Positions 1 through 9,103 of a DNA stretch of 57,999 nucleotides are shown here, piece by piece. The translations under genes were made by a program, and so were the position numbers. Source of the DNA: Pseudoalteromonas denitrificans DSM 6059 (lineage in GTDB: Bacteria > Pseudomonadota > Gammaproteobacteria > Enterobacterales > Alteromonadaceae); NCBI RefSeq assembly GCF_900112265.1, contig NZ_FOLO01000034.1, forward strand, positions 1 to 57,999. The letters are read 5' to 3'. The notes below the pieces were generated by a model. It worked only from the letters and a program-made list of their open reading frames with translations, did not search any database and had not been told where the DNA came from. Every line of letters starts with the position of its first letter. Position 1 is the first letter of the stretch.

Positions 1-249
1 ACTATTTTTTGCTAAAGTTTTGAACAGTCTCATTAATATGCCTTTTCTTGACCAAAGAAGAAAACGACGATAAATGGTATTCCACAACCCAAAACATTCA
101 GGTAAATCACGCCACGGACAGCCAACACGTAAGCGATAAAGTATTCCTTCTAGTGTTTGTCGATGTTCAAGCTTGTTATAAACTCTATCTTCAAGCAATA
201 TAGCTTTTAGTTTCGACCACAGCTCATCAGTGAGCATTAATCGGGGCAT
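1..249 (-). CDS. IS5-family transposase, N-terminal part (runs off the window)
   Basis: Reading the minus strand from an ATG at 249 gives an 83-residue open frame that continues past position 1. It begins MPRLMLTDELWSKL and contains LEGILYRLRVGCPWRDLP and FGLWNTIYRRF, the typical N-terminal (DUF4096-like) part of IS5-family transposases of the IS427/IS1031 group. In that group a second frame supplies the DDE catalytic residues; it would lie outside the window. A TATAAT-like -10 (minus strand, 289-284) and an inverted repeat flank the start. Family assignment is firm, subgroup less so. Confidence 0.85.
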   Translation of the reverse strand, partial: MPRLMLTDELWSKLKAILLEDRVYNKLEHRQTLEGILYRLRVGCPWRDLPECFGLWNTIYRRFLLWSRKGILMRLFKTLAKNS

Positions 250-299
250 GACAATCTCGTTTAGTTTGGTTTTGGCGAAGTGAATTATACGAGATTGTC
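250..299 (-). promoter_or_regulatory. Transposase promoter inside a start-codon-masking hairpin
   Basis: Arms GACAATCTCGT (250-260) and ACGAGATTGTC (289-299) form a perfect 11-bp inverted repeat whose 3' arm on the minus strand touches the transposase ATG. A TATAAT sits at 289-284, so a transcript from this promoter should start near 277 and lack the 5' arm. Only read-through transcripts from outside would contain both arms and hide the start codon. Confidence 0.5.
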
Positions 300-340
300 A
301 CTTACGCACAAAATTCAAACAAAGATCAACAGCCCCTAGT

Positions 341-1492
341 ATGAGCCATGAGTTACGAACCCCCCTTAATGCAATCATTGGATTTAGTCAGTTAATGAAA
401 TTAGATATTACTGAACCCTTGAGCCTCTCTCAAACGGAAAATGTTGATGAAATTTTAAATGCTGGTAAACACTTATTAGAGCTCATTAATGATATTTTAG
501 ATCTCTCCAAAATAGAAGCTGGTCAAATAAACCTTTTCATTGAACCTATTGCGATTGAAAGTACACTTAATGATGCCTTGCAACTTATATTTCCTTTGGC
601 ACAAAAAAAAGACATCGCGATTGAATTACTGTTAAATAATAAAACTATCTCTTTTGAAGCATTATCGTCTCATCAAACTGTCGCTAACCTTGATAGCGTT
701 CGACTTAAACAAATATTGTTAAACTTACTCAGTAATGCGATAAAATATAACTGTGACCAAGGTAAAGTAATTGTTCATTTATACGCTAAAACTCACAAAA
801 CAATTTGCATTAGCATATCGGATACAGGTAGGGGTTTAACAGCAGACCAGCAGCAGAAATTATTCAAACCATTTCAACGTCTAGGGCAAGAATTAAATAA
901 TGAAATTGAAGGCACTGGTATAGGTTTAGTGATCACAAAAAAAATTACAGAACTCATGAAAGGCGCAATTTATGTGAAAAGTAAGCTCGGAAAAGGAAGC
1001 TGTTTTACCGTGGAATTTCCAACCCATAATTTAGAATCTCATCAAGAACTCAAAAAAGTAACCAATGAATTAAGTACGTTACCCTGTGATATTGATTATT
1101 CAAAAGAACAATCTGTATTGTATATAGAAGATAACCCTGCGAACCTCAGACTCGTCACTGTTTTAATCAAACAGCTGCCCAATGTTAAATTATGGAGTTC
1201 ACCGGATCCTAAGCTTGGAATTGAATTGGCTTTTGAGTATCAACCTGACTTAATCTTGTTAGATATTAATTTACCCGGTATGAATGGATATAAAGTATTA
1301 GAAAATATACGAAAAAATTCATCCATGAACAATACGCCAATTATCGCAATAACTGCTAATGCAATGGCATCAGATAAGCAAAAAGGGTTAGCTGCGGGTT
1401 TTGATAACTATATTACGAAACCTTTTGATATCAATGCGCTACTCCATACGATTAAACAAACGTTACTACTCAAGGATAGCAGTGGAATATGA
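341..1492 (+). CDS. Hybrid histidine kinase, 5' part removed by IS insertion
   Basis: The 383-residue remnant carries HisKA (H-box MSHELRTPLNAIIGF, phospho-acceptor His3), HATPase_c (N-box LLNLLSNAIKY, G boxes DTGRG and GTGIGL) and a C-terminal receiver (VLYIEDN, LILLDINLPGMNGY, TKPFD). Intact relatives have a sensor and linker before the H-box. Here the Met is the internal Met of the H-box itself and the codons just before it belong to the IS end, so the sensor is missing. The stop overlaps the next ATG by four bases (ATGA), so kinase and HD-GYP regulator were one operon. The fragment probably no longer works as a signal-responsive kinase. Confidence 0.9.
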   Translation: MSHELRTPLNAIIGFSQLMKLDITEPLSLSQTENVDEILNAGKHLLELINDILDLSKIEAGQINLFIEPIAIESTLNDALQLIFPLAQKKDIAIELLLNNKTISFEALSSHQTVANLDSVRLKQILLNLLSNAIKYNCDQGKVIVHLYAKTHKTICISISDTGRGLTADQQQKLFKPFQRLGQELNNEIEGTGIGLVITKKITELMKGAIYVKSKLGKGSCFTVEFPTHNLESHQELKKVTNELSTLPCDIDYSKEQSVLYIEDNPANLRLVTVLIKQLPNVKLWSSPDPKLGIELAFEYQPDLILLDINLPGMNGYKVLENIRKNSSMNNTPIIAITANAMASDKQKGLAAGFDNYITKPFDINALLHTIKQTLLLKDSSGI

Positions 1493-2574
1493 ATAACATT
1501 AACGAGATAATGGATTTAAATCCCAAAAAAGCAAGTATTTTAATCGTAGATGACGAATATGCTAATGTGAGAGTATTAGAAAAATTACTAACAAACCAAG
1601 GCTATATTAATGTCATTTCGACTCAAGATCCGACTCAAACGGTTAGCTTATATCAAGAATATAAAAGTGATCTTATTTTACTTGACTTAAATATGCCTAC
1701 ACTCGATGGCTATGGTGTAATGGAACAACTTAATCAAGTAACGGATAATAACCTGCCAGCAATTCTAATATTAACAGCGCAACATGAGCAAAACTTCCGA
1801 CAAAAAGCACTTGATAATGGTGCCAGAGACTATGTAACAAAACCTTTTGATGCATGTGAATTATTATCTCGAGTCAGAAATCTTTTAGCAGTCCAAGTTG
1901 CTCAAAAATTTATGCGCTCACAAAACGAAATCCTTGAATATAAAGTGAAAGAACGTACTCAAGAGTTGATAGCCACTCGACTTCAAATAGTACATCATCT
2001 TGGGCGTGCAGCTGAATATAGAGATAACGAAACAGGTTTACATATTATTCGTATGAGTAAAATTGCTGTAGTACTTGCTCAAGCTTACGGGTTAAATGAA
2101 CAAGAATGTGACCTTCTTTTAAACGCAGCCCCGATGCATGACATTGGAAAAATTGGTATTCCAGATCGCATATTATTAAAACAAGGCAAACTCAATGATG
2201 AAGAATGGCCCATTATGCAAACTCATGCTCAGATTGGAGCTGATGTACTAGGTGATGATGATTCTCAACTCATTGTTATGGCACAACAGATAGCCATTAG
2301 TCATCATGAAAAATGGGATGGCACAGGCTACCCTAAAGGATTAAAAGGAGATGAAATTCCTTTAATGGGCAGAATTTGTGCTTTAGCTGATGTATTTGAT
2401 GCATTAAGTTCAAAACGACCCTATAAAGAAGCTTGGCCTTTAGATAAGAGCTTAAGTTTAATAAAACAAGAAAGCGGAAAGCACTTTGAGCCAAAACTAG
2501 TGGCGTTATTTTTGCAAAATTTAGATGAAATTTTAGAAATAAGACAGAAGTTTTCTGAGCCAGAATCAAAATAA
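1489..2574 (+). CDS. Response regulator with HD-GYP domain (c-di-GMP phosphodiesterase)
   Basis: 361 residues. Receiver domain at about 15-130 with acidic pocket D21-D22, phospho-acceptor D66 (LLDLNMP) and K118-P119. A short coiled linker (about 145-165) leads to an HD-GYP domain at about 165-350 with HD at 217-218 (HDIGKIGIPD), paired His 272-273 and GYP at 280-282. All diagnostic residues are present, so cyclic-di-GMP hydrolysis under phosphorylation control is expected. It overlaps the upstream kinase by four bases and would be its cognate regulator. It converges on the CheY-like gene, 14 bases beyond its stop. Confidence 0.92.
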   Translation: MNNINEIMDLNPKKASILIVDDEYANVRVLEKLLTNQGYINVISTQDPTQTVSLYQEYKSDLILLDLNMPTLDGYGVMEQLNQVTDNNLPAILILTAQHEQNFRQKALDNGARDYVTKPFDACELLSRVRNLLAVQVAQKFMRSQNEILEYKVKERTQELIATRLQIVHHLGRAAEYRDNETGLHIIRMSKIAVVLAQAYGLNEQECDLLLNAAPMHDIGKIGIPDRILLKQGKLNDEEWPIMQTHAQIGADVLGDDDSQLIVMAQQIAISHHEKWDGTGYPKGLKGDEIPLMGRICALADVFDALSSKRPYKEAWPLDKSLSLIKQESGKHFEPKLVALFLQNLDEILEIRQKFSEPESK

Positions 2575-2588
2575 TATTCAAATATCGG

Positions 2589-2969
2589 TTACTGGCTATT
2601 ATACAAGGCAATTATTTCATCAGCTAAGCTCATTGGATCAAAAGGTTTACTTATCACACCAATCGCTCCCATTTCTAAATACTCATTTAATTCGGAAGGT
2701 TGAATTTTAGCAGTCATAAAAATCACAGGTATATTTATTAGATGGGGATAATGCCTTAATTTTTTCAATGTTGACGGACCATCCAAATCAGGCATCATCA
2801 CATCAAATAGAAATAAATCAGGCTTTAAACTTTGTGCTTCTAGTAAAGCCAACTTTCCTGACTCATACATAAGCAATTCGAAATTTTCATTGTCCAATGC
2901 AATTTGAGTTATAGTGCGTATATCTTGATCATCTTCAATATATAAAATTTTAATAGTATCACCCATCAT
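2589..2969 (-). CDS. CheY-like single-domain response regulator
   Basis: 126 residues forming one receiver domain: acidic pocket in ILYIEDDQD, phospho-acceptor Asp in LFLFDVMMPDLDG, conserved Thr in FMTAK and Lys in SKPFD. There is no output domain. It lies about 30 bases downstream of the split CHASE/PAS kinase on the same strand and is most likely that kinase's partner in one operon. Its target is unknown; such stand-alone receivers act by protein contact or in phosphorelays. Confidence 0.9.
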   Translation of the reverse strand: MMGDTIKILYIEDDQDIRTITQIALDNENFELLMYESGKLALLEAQSLKPDLFLFDVMMPDLDGPSTLKKLRHYPHLINIPVIFMTAKIQPSELNEYLEMGAIGVISKPFDPMSLADEIIALYNSQ

Positions 2970-3001
2970 AAAGCTCCAATCAATTGATTATACTTGATGT
3001 C

Positions 3002-3736
3002 TTATATTTCATGTTTATCAATAACCAACTCTGTTTTGATGTTTGTTAACATTGGCTTCGCTTCTAAATCAAAATAAAACACCGTCGCACCTTGAGGGGA
3101 TGTCATATATCCTATAATTCCTTGATGAAGCTCAATGATGCTCTTGCTTATACTTAATCCAAGCCCAGTTCCCCCCTTTTTTCGAGTTGATGAGCTATCA
3201 GCCTGCGCAAATCGTTGAAATATTCTACGATTGAATTCTGTTGGCACACCTGATCCCAAATCATGTATCTCTGTACGATATTGATTATCATTTAATTCTA
3301 ATGATATTTTTACTTGGGTATTAATAGGTGCAAATTTGCAAGCATTTGAAATCAAATTAGCAAAAACCTGCAATAACAATCGAGTATCTCCCAATATATA
3401 AGCACTTCTAAGCGTCGTCTCAAAAATGAGTTCAACGCTATATTGCTCAGAGAATGCTTCATTTTCTTCTAAAGCATTACGAGCAAGTATTACAAGATCT
3501 ATTAATTGTGGTTTAAATTCATTTTTTTCTTTTTCTAATTTTTCAAAACTTAGTAAATCATTAATTAGCAAAGTCAGTCTTTGACTATTTCTATATGCAA
3601 CCTCTAACAGTGTGCTTATTTTATTGGGTAACTGAGTAGTCGTCCCTTTACCGATTATTAAGCCTAATGCCCCTACAATAGATGTTAAGGGGGTTCTAAG
3701 CTCATGGCTCACTGTAGAAACAAATTCATTCTTCAA
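3002..3736 (-). CDS. Histidine kinase catalytic half of a frameshift-split gene
   Basis: 244 residues from a TTG at 3736. It begins with the H-box (phospho-acceptor His11 in STVSHELRTPLTSIVG), followed by HATPase_c with N-box FANLISNACKFAP, G1 DLGSGVP, F-box RRIFQRFAQAD and G2 GGTGLGLSISKS. It has no sensor of its own. The sensor half (CHASE plus PAS) ends 11 bases inside it in another frame, in precisely the linker where a PAS-to-HisKA fusion is expected. The two were almost certainly one protein. Translation by termination-reinitiation at the overlapping TTG is conceivable, but a broken gene is simpler. Confidence 0.85.
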   Translation of the reverse strand: MKNEFVSTVSHELRTPLTSIVGALGLIIGKGTTTQLPNKISTLLEVAYRNSQRLTLLINDLLSFEKLEKEKNEFKPQLIDLVILARNALEENEAFSEQYSVELIFETTLRSAYILGDTRLLLQVFANLISNACKFAPINTQVKISLELNDNQYRTEIHDLGSGVPTEFNRRIFQRFAQADSSSTRKKGGTGLGLSISKSIIELHQGIIGYMTSPQGATVFYFDLEAKPMLTNIKTELVIDKHEI

Positions 3737-5147
3737 TTGTTCGTTCGCTTATATCGCGAACTATCACAGTATATATTTCTTCATCACAATCTATTAACTC
3801 CCCTACAGATATCTCCATTGGAAACGAGATATTAGGTTTTTTATGACCTAATACTTCATGCTCTATTTTTAGATTAGAGTTTTGTTTTGGTAAAAACACT
3901 TTTAAATTATTTATTGGAACGTGTGAGTTTATTACGCAAATAAATAAGTTGATGTCTTTCCCTATGATATCTTCAGAATCAAGACCAAATATATTTTCAG
4001 CCATTTTATTAACACTTAAAATTATATTATTATTAGCTACAGTTAATAAACCATCCATCATACTATTAATTGTGAGATGTAATCTTTGTTCGCTTAACTT
4101 AAAATCTAATGACATTTGTTGTGCAAGTCGTATCGCCTGCTTATTTGAACGCGCTAAAACCAAGAATAACCCGAGTAACATAGAGTCTATGATCACGCCC
4201 CCTATTAATATTAAAATAGGTTGATTATTTTGATATTGCTCTCTAAATAATTGTGTTGTTTGGATCGTAAAAAGCCACTTTCTACCATACATATCCACAG
4301 AAGTTTGATTGCTAAATAATGGCTTCGCATCATATCCTTCAGAACCGAGATATAACTCATTGTAGAGTTCACTATTTTCATCACTAATTTTAAAGTTAAC
4401 TAATCTATTTTGATTTAATAAAGTCCCTTCCATAAGTTTTTCCATAATAAATGGGGCGTAAACATTACCTATAAACTTATTTTTCCTAGCCAATACAGAT
4501 TTTGGTACTAAAACTTCTTGATAATAAGGCGCATAAAATAAAAAGCCGGGCGTTCTTTTTTCATCCTGAACTAAAATAATCGGGGCTGTAATTTGTGTAG
4601 TGCCAGTGTCTCTTGCTTTTTTTGCAGCGGTTAATCGGTTATTTTCATGGGCCATATCTAAACCAACTGCTTTTTTATTTACCGAAACGGGCTCAATATA
4701 AGTAATAGGCCAGAATTCATTTTTATTATGAGCTGGGTGAATGTGATAATTAGGCCTATCAAGCTTTTCTTTTGTTAAATAGTCATCGAGTTTATCTGGT
4801 GCTACATAATGGATAACACCTATTCCATTAATACCTGGATACCTTTGTGCGATAGACAATGAACTACTGAAAATACGCCAATGATGTATATTAGTACCAT
4901 TATCTAAACCGTGAATAGCCGCAACACCGCCTAATAATCCATCTTCATATTTAGCCATTCTTTCTTTAACTAACTGAATAATTTGTTTAGCTTCGGCGTT
5001 AAATTGTAACTGTGTTTTTTGTTTTATTTGAGCTGAAGTGACATACCAAGCAGTAATCGTTAACGCTAATGAAGCAATTACAATCAACCAGTGATACCAG
5101 TGAAGTCGCGTTAAACTATTAGTATTTGATTTTTGTTTTTCACCCAT
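3726..5147 (-). CDS. CHASE- and PAS-domain sensor half of a split histidine kinase
   Basis: 473 residues. TM1 at about 19-40, extracytoplasmic CHASE domain at about 60-290 (RYPGINGIGVIHYV, GLDMAHE, and FLFYAPYY are typical), TM2 at about 305-330, then a PAS domain at about 350-465 ending VIVRDISERTIEE followed by a stop. A PAS domain ending in DISER is normally followed by a short helix and the HisKA H-box; that domain is encoded immediately downstream in another frame (3736-3002). CHASE domains sense small extracellular ligands; the ligand cannot be read from sequence. ATG start at 5147. Confidence 0.88.
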   Translation of the reverse strand: MGEKQKSNTNSLTRLHWYHWLIVIASLALTITAWYVTSAQIKQKTQLQFNAEAKQIIQLVKERMAKYEDGLLGGVAAIHGLDNGTNIHHWRIFSSSLSIAQRYPGINGIGVIHYVAPDKLDDYLTKEKLDRPNYHIHPAHNKNEFWPITYIEPVSVNKKAVGLDMAHENNRLTAAKKARDTGTTQITAPIILVQDEKRTPGFLFYAPYYQEVLVPKSVLARKNKFIGNVYAPFIMEKLMEGTLLNQNRLVNFKISDENSELYNELYLGSEGYDAKPLFSNQTSVDMYGRKWLFTIQTTQLFREQYQNNQPILILIGGVIIDSMLLGLFLVLARSNKQAIRLAQQMSLDFKLSEQRLHLTINSMMDGLLTVANNNIILSVNKMAENIFGLDSEDIIGKDINLFICVINSHVPINNLKVFLPKQNSNLKIEHEVLGHKKPNISFPMEISVGELIDCDEEIYTVIVRDISERTIEE

Positions 5148-5553
5148 TATCCTTCCGTTAATATCTACTCATCAACACAGTACTCAGCCAAAAAACTATT
5201 TTAATCGTGTTTAATAAAGTGGCCTTTCTTTTAGGTTATGTGTATTAAATAAAAGATTAAAAATAAAACTGATTGTTTCCGTTCTATAAAAGTAGCAGAA
5301 AATGGAAGAAATGTATGATGAGCCATACGCATGAGTTTATTGTGTGGTTTAGCTTAGTGCATACGAAATAAGTTCTTTATATAAAATAACTGAATAACTT
5401 AAATCGCCAGTTTAAGCGAACGCCCCCCTATTTTCACCCACATAAAATAAAAGAAGCTAAATAGAGGTCATTAAAAATAGATTTTATGGAGGGATAAACA
5501 AAAACTGCCAACTGAAATGTTTGTATTATTAGACTTGTATACTACGTATTTCG
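5148..5553. other. Intergenic region, no gene seen
   Basis: About 400 bases between the CHASE kinase start and the cupin stop. It is AT-rich with frequent stops in all frames. It should hold the promoter of the kinase operon (minus strand) and the end of the cupin transcript. I see no convincing hairpin, operator or small gene. Confidence 0.5.
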
Positions 5554-5940
5554 TTAGACTGTTGGCTGCCATTTACCGCCCTCTACGTATGAGGCTTCAG
5601 AGTCATTTGGCCATGGTGGCATAGTAATGCATATAAACTTTAAATCATCACCTGATACATTACGATATTGAAAAGCCGTACCTTGAGGGATATCAATTGA
5701 TGTACCAGGGACTAAGGTTGTTACTTTATTCTCTAAACCATTATCTCTCCAGATTTCACCATGACCTTCTAAAACGTACCAAAATTCACTGACCGTTGCA
5801 TGAACAACAGGCTTATTTATTTGATATGGGGGAACTGTACTATGGATCATGCCACCAGTTGTTCCATCCATAATAAAACGGACATCAGCACCCGCAGGCG
5901 ATTTTTTGTCGGGCATTTTAGGCAGAGTCGTCGTTTTCAT
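5554..5940 (-). CDS. Small single-domain cupin protein
   Basis: 128 residues forming a cupin_2 barrel. Motif 1 is recognisable as HATVSEFWYVLEGHGEIW and motif 2 as PGTSIDIPQGTAFQYRNVSG. The usual motif-2 metal-ligand His is replaced in QGTAFQYRN, so the metal site would be incomplete and binding or sensing is as likely as catalysis. The protein is cytosolic and stands alone, separated by more than 250 bases from glgA and 400 from the kinase. Substrate unknown. Confidence 0.8.
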   Translation of the reverse strand: MKTTTLPKMPDKKSPAGADVRFIMDGTTGGMIHSTVPPYQINKPVVHATVSEFWYVLEGHGEIWRDNGLENKVTTLVPGTSIDIPQGTAFQYRNVSGDDLKFICITMPPWPNDSEASYVEGGKWQPTV

Positions 5941-6159
5941 TTTTATCCTTGATGGTGTGAAGATTTAACGCTGCGATTATAGCCTAATGCCCAAACAATA
6001 AGTTAACTAAGGGAATTAGTAATTTTTTTAGTTATTATGCCTATCGAGTTTCACACCATGCTTTTGCAACATGTTGTCATATGTACCTTAATATACAACT
6101 TTTGTTTTTTAGGAACAAGGTAATCTCTCAATACAAACGGGTAAAAATAGACTGATTTA

Positions 6160-6199
6160 AGCTTTAGTCCTTATCAAGAATTTAATTCAAACTAAAGCT
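6160..6199 (-). terminator. Possible terminator structure after glgA
   Basis: Just past the glgA stop, AGCTTTAGT (6160-6168) and ACTAAAGCT (6191-6199) are perfect 9-bp inverted arms; the loop contains a smaller GAATT/AATTC pairing. There is no clear T-run, so this may be an mRNA 3'-end stabiliser instead. Confidence 0.35.
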
Positions 6200-6212
6200 C
6201 AAGTTACTCTAA

Positions 6213-7778
6213 TTACTTCCTGTGCTGATATAGCTCACTAACATATAAGTTTGCACTTCTGTGCCAACTAAACCTCTCTTCTTTAGCCTGTTTGGTTAAT
6301 TTACACCATTTATCTTCTTGGTTATTGAAAACATCTAACGCCACTTTAAGAACATGTATTAAATTGTATTGTTGCTCAGTTATTGACTCACCATCAAAAC
6401 AAAAACCATTTTCTAAATGTTTTACCGTATCTTTCAATCCGCCAACAGAATGGACTAAACAAGGTTGCCCAGCTTTTAACGCAAGCATTTGACTTATGCC
6501 ACAAGGTTCAAAAGAACTTGGCATTAAAAATAAATCCCCAAGATGATATAAATATTCACTTAATGCCTGATCATAGCCATTCAAAAACAAAAAGTTGTCA
6601 TGTTTTGCCATGAGTTGCATAAACTCAAATTCTATTTGCACATCACCTGAGCCTAATAAAATCATTTTGCCACCCGCATTGGCTAAACTTTGAAGTAAAT
6701 CTGAAAATACATCAGTGTCATTCATTTTTTTTCGTAGCAATAATACTTTCTGATCTGTTAATCTGCCTATGCTTGTAACAAGCGGACCTTTAAAATCACT
6801 CTTTTTTAACCAATTTTTAATTTGCTCACTCGCTAAATAATGAACCGTTTTAAGTTCACTACTTTGTGCCATCCAAGCTTTTACGGCTTGCTTAGATTGA
6901 TTAAGCAGTGCACTTAATGTTATTGGGGCTACAGTTTCATCATCATAATCACAGCCATTTAAAATTCCACTAAGTTTGTTTTGCTCCTGAGCTTGTTTTA
7001 AATCTCGCTCAAGTCCTTCGCCACCAAAAAATCCATTTTCATGCTCACTTGTATGCAAGACCTCCAAAGCATATGTTGGCGATACTAAGTGAACTTTATC
7101 TGCTAAATTGATTGCTGCGCGCATCGGGTTTAAGCAATGAAAGTAACGCGGATCGCAAATAACCTGACCATCATAACTTAAGCTTGGAAACCAATGCTCT
7201 AAACTCGACTCATCATTATGAAATGGTCGAATGCCTTGCAAGGCTAGATTATGCACAGTATAAACCATATGTATCGTTTTTAATGATTCATAACGTCTAG
7301 AATACTCAGATAAAATAGTAATTAAAGCACTATGCCAATCATGCAAATGTAATACATCAGGGCGAATTAAATGTTTTGCTTGCAATGCTTCCGATACAGC
7401 AGCACAAAACAAAGCATATTTTGTTGCATCGGAGGCAAAGGGCCTGTCACTAGGATCATCTAAATACACACGCCCTATTCCACCGGAAGTAAACAAAGGG
7501 TGGCTTAAAACAAATTGCCTCACTTTTTGAGCGCCTGACTGAATAAAGAGTTGTGCTAAAACGACTTCCTCATGATGTCCACAAAAAGGCACCTGAAATG
7601 TTGCAATCACATTTGATTCGTAATTTTGTGCATAGTTACCGTAATCTGGGATGATCACATCCACATCATGACCTAATTGCGCCAATGCAGTGGGTACATC
7701 ACGTACCACATCTGCCACGCCACCCACTTTTGCACCTTTAATCGCATCGTTTTCAGCTGCGACCATTAATATTTGCAT
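6213..7778 (-). CDS. glgA: Glycogen synthase (ADP-glucose), GT5
   Basis: 521 residues. It transfers glucose from ADP-glucose to the non-reducing end of a growing alpha-1,4-glucan. The N-terminal ADP-glucose loop is K17-V-G-G (E. coli K-T-G-G), followed by VADVVRDVPTAL. The C-terminal acceptor/donor region has FEPCG around 423-427 and VGGLKDTV. Length is slightly above the usual 480. It is the last gene of the glycogen operon, 14 bases after glgC, with AAAGAAG ahead of the ATG. It makes the polymer from GlgC's product; GlgB then branches it. Confidence 0.93.
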   Translation of the reverse strand: MQILMVAAENDAIKGAKVGGVADVVRDVPTALAQLGHDVDVIIPDYGNYAQNYESNVIATFQVPFCGHHEEVVLAQLFIQSGAQKVRQFVLSHPLFTSGGIGRVYLDDPSDRPFASDATKYALFCAAVSEALQAKHLIRPDVLHLHDWHSALITILSEYSRRYESLKTIHMVYTVHNLALQGIRPFHNDESSLEHWFPSLSYDGQVICDPRYFHCLNPMRAAINLADKVHLVSPTYALEVLHTSEHENGFFGGEGLERDLKQAQEQNKLSGILNGCDYDDETVAPITLSALLNQSKQAVKAWMAQSSELKTVHYLASEQIKNWLKKSDFKGPLVTSIGRLTDQKVLLLRKKMNDTDVFSDLLQSLANAGGKMILLGSGDVQIEFEFMQLMAKHDNFLFLNGYDQALSEYLYHLGDLFLMPSSFEPCGISQMLALKAGQPCLVHSVGGLKDTVKHLENGFCFDGESITEQQYNLIHVLKVALDVFNNQEDKWCKLTKQAKEERFSWHRSANLYVSELYQHRK

Positions 7779-7792
7779 AACTTCTTTAATCC

Positions 7793-9103
7793 TTAAGCAG
7801 GCTCTGCGATTTGATTCGTATCGAGTGTATTTTTTGATTGCTTTGCCTCAAGTGCTTCAAGCATAGATCGAGTCACTAAAACAATGCCCTTATTTGACAC
7901 TCTAAAACCATTAGCAATATCTTGCTCTGTGTTATAACCAATTTCCAGGTTATCCGGAATAATGCAGGTGCGATCTATAATTGCTTTATTAATTTTGCAG
8001 TTACGACCAACAACAACGCCAGGTAATATGACACTTTGATCAATTTCACAATAGGAATGCACATGTACATTTGAAAATAATAAAGACTGCCTAACCGTTG
8101 AACCAGAAATAATGCAACCTCCTGATACAGTAGAATCAACCGCCATGCCACGGCGTTCATTATTATCAAATACAAATTTAGCAGGTGCTAACTGCTCCTG
8201 ATAAGTCCAGATAGGCCAACTTGAGTCATATAAATCAAGTTGTGGCTCAGGCGATACCAACTCCATATTTGCTTCCCAGAATGAGTCTAAAGTACCTACG
8301 TCACGCCAATAAGGCTGTCCTTCAAAGCTAGGATCTCTAAAGGGATAAGCAAATACATTATGCTCTTCAATAATGGCAGGAATAATATCATGACCAAAAT
8401 CACGACCAGACCCTTCACGTTCTGCATCTTTTTGTAATTGTTCGAATAAAAACTCGGTATTAAACACATAATTACCCATAGATGCTAAACAGGTTCCTTT
8501 TTTACCTGGAATTGAAGTCGGTTCCGCTGGCTTTTCATCAAAACGTTTTACACGGTTTTCATTATCAACTGTCATAACGCCAAACGTATTTGCAGCTTCC
8601 TCTACGTCAGTTTCAATACAACATACGGTCATATCTGCACCTGTTTCTAAATGTTTGGCAAGTAAGGCACCGTAGTCCATTCTATAAACATGATCACCGG
8701 ACAAAATCATCACATATTTAGGTAATTCATGGCGTATAATATCCATGTTCTGAAATACCGCATCTGCCGTACCACAATACCATTCGTCACCATAGCGCTG
8801 AGACGCAGGTAAAATTTCAACTGACTCACCTAACTCTTTTTTAAAATGTCCCCAGGCACGGTTTACATGACGAATAAGAGAATGTGATTTGTATTGTGTT
8901 GCAATTCCTACACGACGAATACCTGAATTAATACAGTTCGACAATGGAAAATCTATGATCCTAAACTTACCACCAAAATAAACGGCAGGTTTTGCACGCC
9001 ACTCAGTTAATTCATGCAATCGAGAACCACGCCCCCCCGCTAAAATTAATGCATAAGTTTCTCTGGTTAAATTACTAATATAACGATTTGCATAATTTGG
9101 CAT
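7793..9103 (-). CDS. glgC: Glucose-1-phosphate adenylyltransferase
   Basis: 436 residues. It makes ADP-glucose from glucose-1-phosphate and ATP, the committed step of bacterial glycogen synthesis. The nucleotide loop ALILAGGRGSRL is at 18-29, followed by RAKPAVYFGGKFRIIDFPLS; LSGDHVYRMDYG and RFDEKPAEP mark the catalytic domain. The C-terminal left-handed beta-helix has repeats such as SVILPGVVVG and KAIIDRTCIIP. The start directly abuts the glgP stop (TAG-ATG) with GGAGAAG just upstream, which implies translational coupling. Confidence 0.95.
   Translation of the reverse strand: MPNYANRYISNLTRETYALILAGGRGSRLHELTEWRAKPAVYFGGKFRIIDFPLSNCINSGIRRVGIATQYKSHSLIRHVNRAWGHFKKELGESVEILPASQRYGDEWYCGTADAVFQNMDIIRHELPKYVMILSGDHVYRMDYGALLAKHLETGADMTVCCIETDVEEAANTFGVMTVDNENRVKRFDEKPAEPTSIPGKKGTCLASMGNYVFNTEFLFEQLQKDAEREGSGRDFGHDIIPAIIEEHNVFAYPFRDPSFEGQPYWRDVGTLDSFWEANMELVSPEPQLDLYDSSWPIWTYQEQLAPAKFVFDNNERRGMAVDSTVSGGCIISGSTVRQSLLFSNVHVHSYCEIDQSVILPGVVVGRNCKINKAIIDRTCIIPDNLEIGYNTEQDIANGFRVSNKGIVLVTRSMLEALEAKQSKNTLDTNQIAEPA

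Larger units (their letters stand above)
1..337 (-). mobile_element. IS5-family insertion sequence, one end
   Basis: The element covers the transposase start and an outer end near 331-337, where the minus strand reads AGGGGCTGTTG, a typical IS5/IS427-group terminal repeat. Immediately beyond, at 341, a histidine kinase reading frame opens in the middle of its conserved H-box, so the IS has inserted into that gene. The other end and the target duplication are outside the window, so the exact boundary is inferred. Confidence 0.75.

Noticed and set aside
2333..2611. Minus-strand frame of 92 codons over the end of the HD-GYP gene
   Set aside because: It is antisense to well-conserved HD-GYP coding sequence, has no family resemblance and no ribosome site.
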